Shown here in pieces: positions 9,177-20,125 of a stretch of 64,000 nt of DNA (positions within the stretch are counted from its first letter, which is position 1; every line of letters begins with the position of its first letter). This DNA comes from Lucinisca nassula. Taxonomy: Eukaryota > Mollusca > Bivalvia > Lucinida > Lucinidae. The position numbers and the translations under genes were made by a program. Where the stretch lies: NCBI GenBank assembly GCA_963580285.1, contig OY757013.1:129949027-130013026 (forward strand). Direction: 5' to 3'. Below the pieces are notes generated by a model. It was not told the DNA's origin. It saw only the letters and a program-made list of their open reading frames with translations, and ran no database searches.

Positions 9177-11041
9177 TTAGCTCACCTGTCACGTAGTGAC
9201 AAGGTGAGCTTTTGTGATCACATTTTGTCCGTCGTCCGTGCGTGCGTCCGTGCGTGCGTCCGTGCGTAAACAATTTCTTGTCCGCACGATAGCATCTTCA
9301 TTTATGATTTGATTTTAACCAGACTAGCACACAACTTGTACCACCATAAGATCTAGGTTCCTTTCTTGAACCAGCCATATCCCATCATGTGTTACGGAGT
9401 TATGACCCCTGAAAGGGCAAAACTTGCCTATTTTGGTCTTGTCCGCACGATAGCATCTTCATGTATGATTTGATTTTAACCAGACTTGCACACAACTTGT
9501 ACCACCATGAGATCTGGGTTCCTTTCTTGAACCAGCCATATCCCATCATGTGTTACGGAGTTACGGCCCCTGAAAGGGCAAAAATTGTCTTTTTTTGGTG
9601 TTGTCTGCATGATAGATGTTTCATTTATGATTTGATTTTAACTAATTTTGCACACAATTTGTACCACCACAAAATCTCGGTCAATTTCGAATATGGGTCA
9701 TGTCGGGTCAAAAAGTAGGTCAGTAGGTCAAATCAGAGAAAAACCTTGTGAACACACTAGAGGCCACAGTTTTGGTCCGATCATCATCAAACTTGCTCCG
9801 AATGATAGTCTTGACAATATCCTGGTCAAGTTTGAATACGGGTCATGTCGGGTCAAAAAGTAGGTCAGTAGGTCAAATCATAGAAAAAGCTTGTGAACAC
9901 ACTAGAGGCCACAGTTTTGGTCCAATCATCATCAAACATGCCCAGAATGATCATTTTGACAATATCTCAGTCAAGCTCAAATATGGATCATGTTGAGTCA
10001 AAAAGTAGGTCAGTAGGTCAAATTATAGAATAACCCTCTGAACACACTAGCGGCTACAGTTTTGGTCCGATCATCATCAAACTTGCTCAAAATGATCATT
10101 TGACAATATCTCGATTAATTTCGAATATGGGTCATGTCTGGTCAATATGTAGGTCAGTAGGTCAGATTGTTGAAAAACCTTGTGAACACACTAGAGGCCC
10201 AAGTTTTGGTCCGATCATCTTAAAACTTGCTCAGAATGATCATCTTGACAATATCTGTGTCAAGTTAGAATATGGGTCATGTAGGGTCAAAAAGTAGGTC
10301 AGCAGGTCAAATCATAGAAAAACGTTTTGAACACTCTAAAAGGCCACAGTTTCAGTCAAATCATCATAAAACTTGCTCAGAATGATCATCTCGACAATAT
10401 CTCAGTTAAGTTTGAATATGGGTCATGTCAAATCAAAAAGTAGATCAGTAGGTTATTATGTCATTACTTTTGAACTGTTTGAGATAGAGTCTTCATATTT
10501 GGCATGTAGGTTCCTTCTGACAAGGGCTTCCCACTCATAATGATTTGACCTGTGACCTTGACCTGTGACCTACTTTATAATACCTTGTGAACCATATGAG
10601 ATAGAGCCTTCATATTTTGCATGCATGTTCCTTGTGACAAGGTTTTCTCAGCCATTCGAAACTTTTGACCCTTGACCTTGACCTTTGACCTACTTTGTCA
10701 TAACTTTAAAAGCATTTGAGATACAGCCTTCATATTTAGCATGTAGGTTCCTTGCGACAATGTTGCTTAGATTATCCTCTACCAAAAAGGCTAAAACAAT
10801 CAAAATGGCCACCGGCGGTAAAAATAGAAACATATTGTAAATTTGATTCAAACGGAAACTCCCCCTTAACCCTAAGGCCAATTTGATTCAAAATTCCCAG
10901 GAATGTTGCCTTGGTAACTCCCTACCAAACAAGCTAAAATCACTCTGCTGATGAACAAGATGGTCACAAGAGCTAAAAATAGAATGTACTCGAGACAGTG
11001 ACACACAGGTGAGCGAACCAGGGCCCTCTGGGCCCTCTTGT
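9177..11041 (+). mobile_element. HINE-E element 1 inserted in RT-A
   Basis: The head AGCTCACCTGTCACGTAGTG forms a hairpin with AAGGTGAGCT and is followed by GTCCGTCGTCCGTGCGTGCG. Three ~159 bp units start with CTTGTCCGCACGATAGCATC. Then come about six 145 bp units around GGGTCATGTCGGGTCAAAAA (9695, 9840, 9985, 10129, 10274, 10419) and ~120 bp units with GAGATAGAGCCTTCATATTT. The tail AGGGCCCTCTGGGCCCTCTTG is a short palindrome. The flanks join the two halves of one RT-A copy. This matches Helentron-like non-autonomous elements, but that class is an inference. Confidence 0.8.
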
Positions 11042-11460
11042 TTATATCGGAGGATGATTTTACGAAACTGGATGCTGAAGTCTTTGCATTTATATATTTT
11101 TTTCTGAATTTATATACTAAGTCACCATAAAATTCGGGTTACGATAAACATTCCTGCAGACGATATTTACGTCAAACATTGAATTATGAAATTTAATCGG
11201 AATGACGTCTATAAAATTTTGAAAAGGCTTTGCGTAGTTTATGATACCGATAACCCTGATTAAGAAGTTTAGCAGTTAACACATTTATTACGGGTGTTGA
11301 AGTTAGTTTCATGACTAGACACTCTGGCAAATCGAATACATTGCGAAATATAAATGCCATAGGATGCCGCACGAGGAACATCACCATCCAAGAAAGGAAA
11401 ATTTATAATCTCAAAATCAAAATCATCGCGTTTATCATAAAGTTTGCCATAGATAGATGT
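11042..11460 (-). pseudogene. RT-A reverse transcriptase C-terminal remnant
   Basis: Continues the RT-A copy interrupted at 9176. The reverse strand encodes blocks known from the better copy at 19083-20125: DKRDDFDFEI, FPFLDGDVPRAASYGIYI, CIRFAR, LLNQGYRYHKLRKAFSKFYR. Frames change and stops occur, so it is dead. Homology is lost near 11455. Confidence 0.75.
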
Positions 11461-11690
11461 AACTTTGTTAGCGGCCGTATCTGCTGGTGCCAAAACAAAC
11501 TTCTTATGAAATTCTTGAATACCTAGTTTAAGATGACGTTTGTTTTGGCTGCAGCAGACAAGGCCTTAACAATGTGGTCCTTGTTTAACGGCTCCGCTAT
11601 GTTTACTGTCTTCAGCAAGAACTTGGTGGTACTTAGACCTATGAACTGCAACCTGTGGTTGTAGAGACGGCTGTAATTGATGAATGCAGT
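11461..11690. other. Junction segment, unassigned
   Basis: Lies between a minus-strand and a plus-strand RT-A remnant. I recognise no family; it may be poorly conserved N-terminal RT-A sequence. Confidence 0.35.
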
Positions 11691-11699
11691 TTTCATTTA

Positions 11700-12790
11700 G
11701 CCACCAAGTTTGCTGTATGTGTTACAGAAGGCCAAGGCAAACTTCCTACATTATATTGGTTATCTAAATTTCAAAAGAGACGATACAAGACATGGTTTAT
11801 TGCAAATTCAAGCTCTTTGTTCCACCACTGAACTTTCCAAATGATTAACTTCATGTTTTACTACCATCACGAAACATATGATTAAGTAGAGCGACACCGT
11901 CTTTAAAAGATCCGGTAGAAATCTGTTTTCGTCTATAAAATCTCTAATGAAGTTTTAAATAAATTTAAAAATCGTGCTTCATGCCTGTCTACATATGATT
12001 TTTCCACCCTTTACACTACACGTCCTCATAATCTTATAAAAGAAAGACTTAACGCGTCAACTGAATGGTTATTTCATAGAAAGACTCCCTCTATCTTCCA
12101 TGTAATGTAAGACATGTTTTTTTCTTGTTTTGGTATGAAATACACTGTATTATGTCTCTTTCCGCTGAAATACAATCTGAAGCCATTGAAGCCTTTAGCT
12201 CGACTTCTATTTATTCGGATGATTTATCAAACATTGACAATACATTTCTTTTTCGATGGTTTGATCAGTCAAATTTACCGCCGCCCACCCCCCCCCCCCC
12301 CCCCCCACCTTCAGTTAAATAAAGCAAATTCTTTTGTTACCGAGGCCCCGTGTTATGGATTTACATATATCTATTGTAGATGGGTTTGTTTCCTGAAAAA
12401 TTTATGATAAAAGCGATGATTTTGATTTTGAGAATTTAAATTTACCTTTCTTAGGTGGTGATGTTCCTCGTGCGGCATCCTATTGCGTTTATATTTCACA
12501 TTTCGATTTGCTAGAGTGTCTAGTCATGTAACTGACTTCAATACTCGTAACATATTGTTAACAGCTAAACTTCTTAATCAGGGTCAAAGCCTTTTCATAA
12601 TTTTATAGACGTCATTCCGATTTAATTTCAAAATTTAATGTTGGACATAAATCTCTTCTGCAACAAGGTCTGTCGGAACCCGAATTTATGGTGACTTAGT
12701 AAATAAATTCAGAAACATATATAATTGCATTGACTTCATCACCCAATTTCGTAAACCCTTCTTCGATATAAAAAAAATTAGGTACAACAT
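11700..12790 (+). pseudogene. RT-A reverse transcriptase, plus-strand remnant
   Basis: Translation in shifting frames gives KLPTLYWLSKFQKRRYK, STYDFSTLYTTRPHNLIKER, RDFILSLS-like, EAIEAFSSTSIYSDDLSNID and NKANSFVTEAP, then C-terminal pieces. The catalytic box is YSDD where the 18-20 kb copy has YLDD. A C-tract at 12288-12307 replaces the shorter C-run seen elsewhere. Large parts around the GIPMGT motif are deleted. The short ORFs at 12114-12407 and 12125-12322 are fragments of this gene. Confidence 0.75.
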
Positions 12791-13138
12791 AGATGTAATA
12801 CCGTAACCTTAGTTAAAAACAGGTTAACTGACATTTTTCACAAAGTCACTTTTTTTTTTATAAAGTGGTTCAGAATATCATGATACATGTGAAAAATAAT
12901 TATTTTAGTTGACTTGTATGAGAAAGGGTAATTTTTTTTTTTATCAAAAACAGCAAACATCGTATATCAATAAGCTGATATTTTTTGTGTGAAACAACTT
13001 GATAAGTACACTTATCCTCTTTTGCTCCAAGTTATTTCCATCCAGTCATACAAAAACTTAGTGCAGTAAAGGAATAAATATTAATAATCTAATTTTATTT
13101 AAAAAAAATGATCGTAAAATTCAGCTTTCCTTTAAATA
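12791..13138. other. AT-rich, no gene
   Basis: T- and A-rich sequence; nothing recognised. Confidence 0.5.
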
Positions 13139-13528
13139 CAGTTGACCCGCGTTATTGCGACATTCGTTATAACGACAAAACTCGTTATAACAACAATTTC
13201 AATGGAATGAATTCTTAGCTCAATGTTTAGCCTCGATTCCGAGCGGCGTCGGCTTCCCTCGGGTTGGAAATGCCCAAATCGAATCCATAGTCATGAATGA
13301 TTCTTGTAATTTTATACTGCAAGAAACAAATGTTATAGATATTTGTTAGAATCGCCTCACCGAGGCGATTCTAACAAATGTTTATAACATTTGTTTCTTG
13401 GAGTAATGGTGTGGAAAAACCCTTCTATAACCTATCATACTCCTAACTGGGAGTCGTTATAACGGCAAATTCATTATAACGGCACAATAATAGGGAACAA
13501 ATACTGTCGCTATAACGCGGGTTCTCTG
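13139..13528. mobile_element. Pogo/Tigger-like MITE, copy 1
   Basis: Imperfect ~23 bp inverted ends (CAGTTGACCCGCGTTATTGC at left; right end reverse complement CAGAGAACCCGCGTTATAGC) are flanked by TA on both sides. The centre holds a perfect hairpin, GTTAGAATCGCCTC/GAGGCGATTCTAAC. A second copy is at 42382-42744. TA target duplication and CAG-type ends fit the Tc1/mariner/pogo superfamily; no transposase is present. Confidence 0.8.
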
Positions 13529-13589
13529 TACAACGAAATAATTGTATCTTATGTGTTTTAATTAAAACCCTGTTACTATGATAATGACG

Positions 13590-13691
13590 GCCCCGCCCAT
13601 AGGGGCTTGAAGAAAAGGATGGGTTGCATGATGCTTCCACACAGAGCTTAAACAGACCGCATACGAGTACTGGTATACTACGTAGAGGATC
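13590..13691 (+). mobile_element. SINE-B 5' fragment
   Basis: Blocks CCCATAGGGGCTTGAAGAA, GGGTTGCATGATGCTTCCAC and CGAGTACTGGTATAC match the SINE-B 5' part. It stops at the adjoining RT-A 3' end. Confidence 0.7.
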
Positions 13692-14635
13692 TAAGTAGAT
13701 GTGGAGGCAATGATCAGGAATCGATACAATTAACCCACAGCTCCAATCGGAAAGGCAAAGAAACACAAACACGAAACAACAGACCCTAATGGAAACATCA
13801 ACAGCGGAAAGTCAAAAGGACAGTTACTTTCCCACAAAATGGCCAATAGGCTATACAAAATAAAATAATATAAGCGTTACAAACACCCAAAGACAAACCA
13901 TAACAAAAATAAACAGCGACAGAAGAACCGTCTTGGCACAGTCAGGGCAAACAGAAACGAATTCCACTGGTGTGTGTGTGGGGGGGGGGGGGCTTTAATC
14001 GGTTTTACGTGGCCACTATCCTCGCCCTTACTTCCGTCGCGATTAAGACAAATTATTTGTTCAGTCCGCATGAAGGCCTCCTAACTCATCAGTGCAACAT
14101 CTCCGAGAACACAAAAATCAAACAACCAAAGAGATGAAATAACGGTGAGGAATCGACAGCAAGAAACTACTGAAATGCTTGAGCAAAAGAAAACCAACAG
14201 TTAGACTCCGATGGGCCCGACCAGAGACAGAGCATCACTTACTAACCAAAATTAGTCTTTACGTTGGAACCGTCCTAGAATCTGAAGCCTGACTCACCGG
14301 CATGCAATTAAAGAGGGAAGCAAAGTTATAAACCGTGATTTGGGTTAACTACCATGCATGCAGTCTGACGTATAAAATTTATGTTGTACCCCATATTTTT
14401 ATATCAGATAATGCTTTTACGAAATTGGGTGCTGAAGTCATTGCGGTTATATATTTTTCTGAATTTATATACTAAGTCACCATAAAATTCGGGTTCCGAT
14501 AGACCTTGTTGCAGAAGAGATTTAAGTCCAATATTGAATTTTGAAGTTAAATCAGAATGACTTCTATAAAATTTTGAAAAGGCCTTTCTTAGTTTATGGT
14601 ACCGATAACTCTGATTAAGAAGTTCAGCCGTTAAC
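13692..14635 (-). mobile_element. RT-A copy: 3' region plus RT C-terminus
   Basis: Reverse-strand RT-A from its 3' end at left through a G-tract (13981-13992), the conserved TCGCGACGGAAGTAAGGGCG region and the stop of the RT. The RT C-terminal block runs to about 14635 and encodes GLKSLLQQGLSEPEFYGDLV and LLNQSYRYHKLRKAFSKFYR. It is cut off at a SINE-B. Confidence 0.85.
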
Positions 14636-14842
14636 ATGCCCAGGCAAAGCGGTGCGAGTTGGACCATCCATGCTTATCAACCCGATTTTGTTCATTGAGC
14701 GACAGGGCTTGAGAGGTCATTCCATCTCAGTGTCAGATAAAAGTCCCAAAAAATTGGAAGCAACGTCTCCAAAATGACCTCATACAGTGTTGACGGGGAT
14801 GTTAAACCTCAAGTCAAACAAACAAACAAACAAACAAACAAA
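14636..14842 (+). mobile_element. SINE-B with (CAAA)n tail
   Basis: Starts at GCCCAGGCAAAGCGGTGCGA and ends in GTTGACGGGGATGTTAAAC followed by CAAA repeats (14817-14841). The tail gives the orientation and supports retrotransposition. It is 5' truncated against the RT-A copy. Confidence 0.8.
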
Positions 14843-15469
14843 CTATGGTAAATAAATGAAATATTTTGATGCAAAAGAGGGATCCAGTTGGGTTCGATGG
14901 ATTTTAAAGTGTGTTATCACTTTTGGAGTCACGAAGAGTTGTCAACAACAACTTTCATCACTGGGTGTGACAATGCCTGAATCTTAATTCAATTGAATGT
15001 CTAAATGTCACTAAGTCTTTATCTTCTTTTGATCTAGAGGCGTGAGATTGTTGTTTTGTGCATTTGTTTCTGCAGTTTGTGTGTTATTAGATTTACCGCA
15101 TGTCACTAAGTCTGTCTTTGGTTTCGGTTGCTTGGGATGTTTGGTTTATTTTGTCGCGGTCTTTTCTTCCTATTTTTCAAAGCTAAACTGATGTATTCTG
15201 CACGACAGCTGGACAAAATCCGAACTTTACCCAAACTGACACAATTGACAAACATCTTAATCATCAATGACAAAAGTTGGTCTCCTCCAAATCAGGGATA
15301 TCTCAAACTTTTGATTAAGTCGAACTAAATTACAAACTGATGACCCTCTGGTAAACAGTGTTTATCTTTAAATGCATTTAACTCACAGAAAAAAAATGAG
15401 TCTTTGGGCTTAAGATAACAAGAGTCGATTGCACTTCAAGGGCATAATATAACAGCCACTAAGGAGGTT
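14843..15469. other. No gene seen
   Basis: No recognised repeat or coding frame; the 66-residue ORF at 15128-15328 has no family features. Confidence 0.45.
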
Positions 15470-15727
15470 ATCTTTATGATAACACACCCGTGCGCCATAG
15501 TGCATTTTTACATCTACAAAATGTCTACTTTTCTGATGAAAATCCGAGATTTTCTAACTTATACTGCAAACTTGGGTCGTGGGTGCTCGTTAGAACGAAT
15601 ACCCACAACCTAAGTCTTGGAACAGAAATAAAAGAAATGATATATACCCCGTAAATTCCAATTTTCTCTATATAAAGTGGAGTTTAGAGGGCTGGTAATT
15701 TTACGAATTTGTTCAGTGATGTTTCGT
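15470..15727 (-). mobile_element. MITE-D copy
   Basis: Reverse orientation: GATAACACACCCGTGCGCC, the hairpin core GTGGGTGCTCGTTAGAACGA/ATACCCACAACC, GGAACAGAAATAAAAG, then CTCTATATAAAGTGGAGTTT. The short TATATAAA-like string recurs in most copies. Confidence 0.7.
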
Positions 15728-15729
15728 CT

Positions 15730-15985
15730 GATTTGAGAGTAAACATCCCTGTCAACACTGTATAGGTCATTTAGGAGACGTTGCTTCCAATTTGTTTGAG
15801 ACTTCTACCCAACATTGAGATGAAATGACACCTCGAGCTCTGTCGCCCAATGAAACCAATGAGGTTTATAAGCGGTTCGACTCGTACTACTTTGCCTGGG
15901 CAGGCTAAGATCCTCTTAGCAGTTTACCAGTACCCGTGTGCGGTCGGTTTCCGCTCTGCTTGGAAGCACCATGCTGCCCATGTTC
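15730..15985 (-). mobile_element. SINE-B copy
   Basis: Near full-length reverse-oriented SINE-B: ACATCCCTGTCAACACTGTA, TTGCTTCCAATTTG, TCTGTCGCCCAATGAAACC, TTTGCCTGGGCAGGC, CAGTTTACCAGTACCCGTG and GCTCTGCTTGGAAGCACC. Confidence 0.85.
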
Positions 15986-16089
15986 ATGTGATGCAACTTG
16001 TTCTTTTATATAGCCAATACAAACTTTTAAATGACATAAGATATATGAAACTATGCTTTTCATTGCTTATATGCAGTAAAGTTAATATG
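15986..16089. other. Short unassigned gap
   Basis: Nothing recognised. Confidence 0.3.
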
Positions 16090-16985
16090 TTGTTAGACAC
16101 CTGGTGCGTCTGGACTCATCCCCTACTGGAGATGATCCAACATTGAGCTCACACTGCTTGCATTTCTTTTATGGTTGCTGGTGTACCTTGCGGCTCTATG
16201 TTGTACCACTTCTGAGTGGCTTCCTGCATGTGGGGGTTCCATACGATACAGTAGTATTCTAATCCTGTTCTAATGCGAGGAATGTAGACAGCAGTCTTTG
16301 AAGCCTCATTGCTATTAGATTTCTTCATAAAAAAACAAGCATATTGTTTTCTTTCTTTGCGATTTGTTCCAAGAAATATTGGAGTTTAGTCCCACTCAGG
16401 TATTTGGTATTCGGTAAGAGCTCTTTTTCCAGAGCATGATACTTAAATGTATGGCTGGCGTTGACTGGGTTCCATTACTGAGAATTTTAGAGTGCTGCAT
16501 TTGTCTTGATGAAAAAGCATACCCAATTTTGATTTCTAAACAATCAGCCAGGCGATCAAGGTCCTCTTGTTGAATCTGAGCGTCTTCTTAAGTCTTTATC
16601 TGACGATACAGGATTCACCCATCAGCAAATAGCCTGGTTCTTGACTAGAGGCAATCTGGGGGGTTGTTAATTAGTATCAAGTAGAATAGGGGGCAAGGAT
16701 TGTTCCTTTTGGTAACTCTGCTTATAACCTGTATACTGTCGGTTGTGGAACCTTCAGCTTTTACCTGCTGTGTCCGGCCTCACAGAAAAGCCTTTTATCA
16801 AGCTGTGGGTCTACCCATGGATGCCATGGTGTTCAAGTTTTCTCAGCAGATGTTGGCGGGGGATACAGTCAACGGCTTTAAAGAAGTCTAGTACGATGAG
16901 ATGATGTTGCTGTTTCTTTCCAATTCTCAGATCCGTTCCGCTGGTGTTCTGTAAGGCTATGCTGGTACTTTTCGAGATGTTTATT
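16090..16985 (-). pseudogene. Decayed non-LTR retrotransposon RT (Jockey/CR1-like)
   Basis: Reverse-strand translation gives, across several frames and stops, the RT motif A block VLDFFKAVDCIPRQHLLRKL (16811-16900 region; families usually read LDF.KAFD..PH), then weak remnants of the ADD and KYLG regions. The C-terminal block has LEYY-IVWNPHMQEA followed by RAARYTSNHKRNASSV in another frame. This order matches ORF2 of Jockey/CR1-group LINEs. No endonuclease is visible, and many frameshifts show it is old. It is distinct from the LINE at 60990-62127. Confidence 0.75.
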
Positions 16986-16994
16986 TTCGGCGTC

Positions 16995-17105
16995 AGGACT
17001 TGACATGACATTTTATCTCAATGTCGGATAAAAGTCCCATAACACAGGAAGCAATTTCTCCAAATATGATCTAAATAGCGTTGATGGGGACATAAAACTA
17101 GAACA
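16995..17105 (+). mobile_element. SINE-B 3' fragment
   Basis: ATGACATTTTATCTCAATGT, AAAGTCCCATAACACAGGAA and GCGTTGATGGGGACATAAAAC match the SINE-B 3' half; the CAAA tail is lost. Confidence 0.65.
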
Positions 17106-17709
17106 CCAACACATTTAATAGTTCTTTGAAATGTAATTTTCAATAATGGTAAGATTTGAATTTCTCTTAGATATGGAACCAAAATCAGAAAAAGTTAATT
17201 GAAAGTTGTAGGAGGACATTTTGCTGCAACTGTAAATGACTCAGTACACATGTACAGTGATTCAAGAGATATTGCCAGATTTCAGCTAAGTTGCTTATCT
17301 TTGTGTTTTATTGGTCCTCGGCAACAGTTATTTATAAACAATAGAGGTGTATTCTTATCTTTGTGAGGTCAGAGGGTTATATATAGAATCTAGTTGGGCT
17401 TGACAGACAGTGTTACTATATAAGACCCAGATCAAACGGCATCTGATCAGATTTTACAGAGTACTGGAATAAAAGGGTTTATTCTAACAGAGTCAGTTTT
17501 AGATCAGGGCTATTTTCCCAGCATACACAGAGCCATCAACCCACCAGCCCTGCCAGTGCTTTGATTAAAAGAGGGAAAGCTTTCAGCGTAAAGATGGAAA
17601 TAACCAAAAGAACAAAATATCTTAGGTGTACTTGTGTGATCTATGGTATCTTGGAGATTACATGGGGCCATTTGATTGGTTGATTATGCTCTTAAATAAC
17701 AATAATTTT
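17106..17709. other. No gene seen
   Basis: Unassigned. CAGATCAAACGGCATCTGATCAG near 17428 resembles the M palindrome core weakly. Confidence 0.4.
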
Positions 17710-17930
17710 GATTATTTGGGAGACATTGCTTACGATTTATAGGGACTTTTACCTGGCATTGGGATGAAATGATAACTCAAGCCCTTACACACAAAAAAAA
17801 CGGAACCACTAGGGTTTATGGAGCGGTCAGACTAACATCACAAATTTCCTGGGCAGGATTAGACTTCCTTTACCAGTACTCAAGTTCGTTCGGTTTCAGC
17901 TCTGCGTGGACGCATCATGCAGCCCAATCC
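17710..17930 (-). mobile_element. SINE-B copy, diverged
   Basis: Reverse-oriented blocks: TTTGGGAGACATTGCTT, GGGACTTTTACCTGGCATTG, CACTAGGGTTTATGGAGCGG, CCTGGGCAGGATTAGA, TTTACCAGTACTC and CAGCTCTGCGTGGACGCATC. Confidence 0.75.
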
Positions 17931-18534
17931 GTTCTTCCAACCCCAAATTGGCTAGGCGCATGTTTATGATGTAAATTTTGCGGAAATGAATATTATAGGT
18001 CTAGAAGATCAGAATAATATATTTAGGTAGGCTGCATGTTTTGGTAATTGCATGAGCCATGGTTCATTGGAATAATCTGACTTGTCTATCAGGCCACACG
18101 CCCCTCCATGGAACATTTGAAATATGGTCATTAGACACGATTGGCTCGCCTCATGGTGACCAAACAAACAAGGTAAGAGACTGGTCGTAACGTTTTGATA
18201 ATCGTAAGCCTCTTTCATAATTAAAAATCATTAACATTACCATTGAAACATTATTATTTTAGTACCTACTTGTTTCAAACAAAACAATTGGTGAAATAAA
18301 AACAAAACAAAAGAACAGAATATATGCAGTTATACTCTTTTTTCAACAAAATTATAGTGTGCTAGATTAAGATAAGGGCACTTAACCTGTTTTTGCACCA
18401 ACGCAATTCAGTAGCTAGTTCAGGCTTAATACCAAGTTTATTCCAATTAATTTGTTTATTTTTAAATTTGAAACTTTGTAAGTTATATAGTTCAGTTATT
18501 ACATATTTGAATGCTTTTATTCCTAAGTAGAAGT
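17931..18534. other. No gene seen
   Basis: AT-rich; no repeat block recognised. Confidence 0.45.
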
Positions 18535-20125
18535 AAAACAAAGATCAGGAATTGATACAATTAACTTACTCCATCCATAAAAGACACCAAAGGGAAAGAA
18601 ATACAAACATTAAGCGACCAGACCATAATGGAAACGTAAACAAAGGAAGGCCATACGGACAGCCACAAAATGGCCATATGGCTATCCAAAATTAAAAGAC
18701 ACAAGTGATACACACAGTAAGTAACAAACAACAACATAAATAAATCGCCACAGAAGTGCCGCCTTGGAACGGTCAGTGGAAGATTTCCACTGGGGGGCTT
18801 AAATCGATTTTACGTGGCCACAATCCTCGCCCTTACTTCCGTCGCGATTTAGACAAATAATTTGTTCAGCCCGCATGAAGGCCTCCTAACTCATCAGTGC
18901 AACATCTCCGTGAACACAGAAATCAAAGAACCACAGAGGTGAGACAACGGTGAGGACTCGACAGCAAGAAACCACTGAAATGCTGGAGCAAAAGAAAACC
19001 AACAGTTAGACTCCGATGAGCCCGACCAGAGACAGAGCATCAGGCACCAACCAACATTATCTCTTTAATTTTCAATAAGCCTTTACGTTGGAGCCGTCAT
19101 AGAATCTGAGGCCTGACCCACCGGCGTGCAATTAAAGAGGGAAGCAAAGTTGCCAACCGTGATTGGGTTAACTACCATGCATGCAGTCTGTCGTATAATA
19201 TCCATGTTGTACCCAATCTTTTTATATCGAAGAATGATTTTACGAAATTGGGTGCTGAAGTCATTGCGGTTATATATTTTTCTGAATTTATATACTAAGT
19301 CACCATAAAATTCGGGTTCCGATAGACCTTGTTGCAGAAGAGATTTAAGTCCAATATTGAATTTTGAAATTAAATCAGAATGGCGTCTATAAAATTTTGA
19401 AAAGGCTTTGCGTAGTTTATGGTACCGATAACCCTGATTGAGGAGTTAAGCCGTTAATAATTTATTACGAGTGTTGAAGTCAGTTACATGACTACACACT
19501 CTAGCAAATCGAATTAATTGCGAAATATAAACGCCATAGGATGGCGCACGAGGAACATCGCCATCCAAAAAAGGAAAATTTACAATCTCAAAAGCAAAGT
19601 CATCGCGTTTATCATAAATTTTGCACGAAACAAATCCATCTACAATAGATAGATGTAAATCCAAAAACGGGGCCTCGGTATCAGAAGAATTTGCTTTATT
19701 TAACTGAAGTTCTAGGGGGGTAAATCTGACTGATCAAACCATCAAAATAGGTATTATCTATATTTAATAAATCATCTAAATATCTAGAAGTAGAGCTAAA
19801 AGCTTCAATAATTTCAGATTGGTTATCAATGGAAAGCGACAAAATGAAGTCTCTTTCATAACAATACAATAACAGATCAGCCACAAGAGGTGCGCAATTA
19901 GTACCCATCGGAATACCCACAATTTGTCTAAATAACTTAGTACCGAATCTAATATAAATATTGTCAAGTAGAAAGGTGAGGGCATCACACACTTTCTGAC
20001 ATGACCAAAGTGTGTAATTCTTATGCTCTTTAGAATGGTTTGCTTCTCACAAAAGTTAAAAAATATAGGAATGTTTTTTTCTGTCCTGTAAATTTTGAAA
20101 ACAAAAATGCAGATAACCCGTTTTT
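18535..20125 (-). mobile_element. RT-A element, longest copy
   Basis: The reverse strand reads, in order: an RT remnant (20125 to 19083), a stop codon, a ~550 bp 3' region and the 3' end near 18535. It belongs to a subfamily whose 3' end reads AACTTACTCCATCCATAAAAG, shared with copies at 28079, 34285 and 43863. It joins head-to-head with an oppositely oriented RT-A 3' piece from 20126. That neighbour belongs to the other subfamily (CCCACAGCTCCC type), so the pair looks like two insertion events. Confidence 0.85.
19083..20125 (-). pseudogene. RT-A reverse transcriptase, best preserved
   Basis: Copies element RNA into DNA if active; this copy is broken. The reverse strand shows TLWSCQKVCDALTFLLDNIY, FRQIVGIPMGTNCAPLVAD (RT motif B region), YERDFILSLS and SRYLDDLLNID, with the catalytic YLDD box. 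After a frameshift at the C-run near 19720 come IYDKRDDFAFEIVNFPFLDG, APSYGVYISQLIRFARV, a stop (LLTA*), LLNQGYRYHKLRKAFSKFYR and a C-terminus ending NCTPVGQASDSMTAPT with TAA at 19083-19085. No GIY-YIG or other endonuclease follows. My best placement is a Penelope-like RT, from motif style, but it is uncertain; the N-terminus is missing. Confidence 0.75.

Noticed and set aside
9461..10297. Chain of overlapping ORFs with repeated EYGSCRVKK ends, as in a modular repeat protein
   Set aside because: They are the 145 bp HINE-E 1 units read in several frames, with stops in most units.
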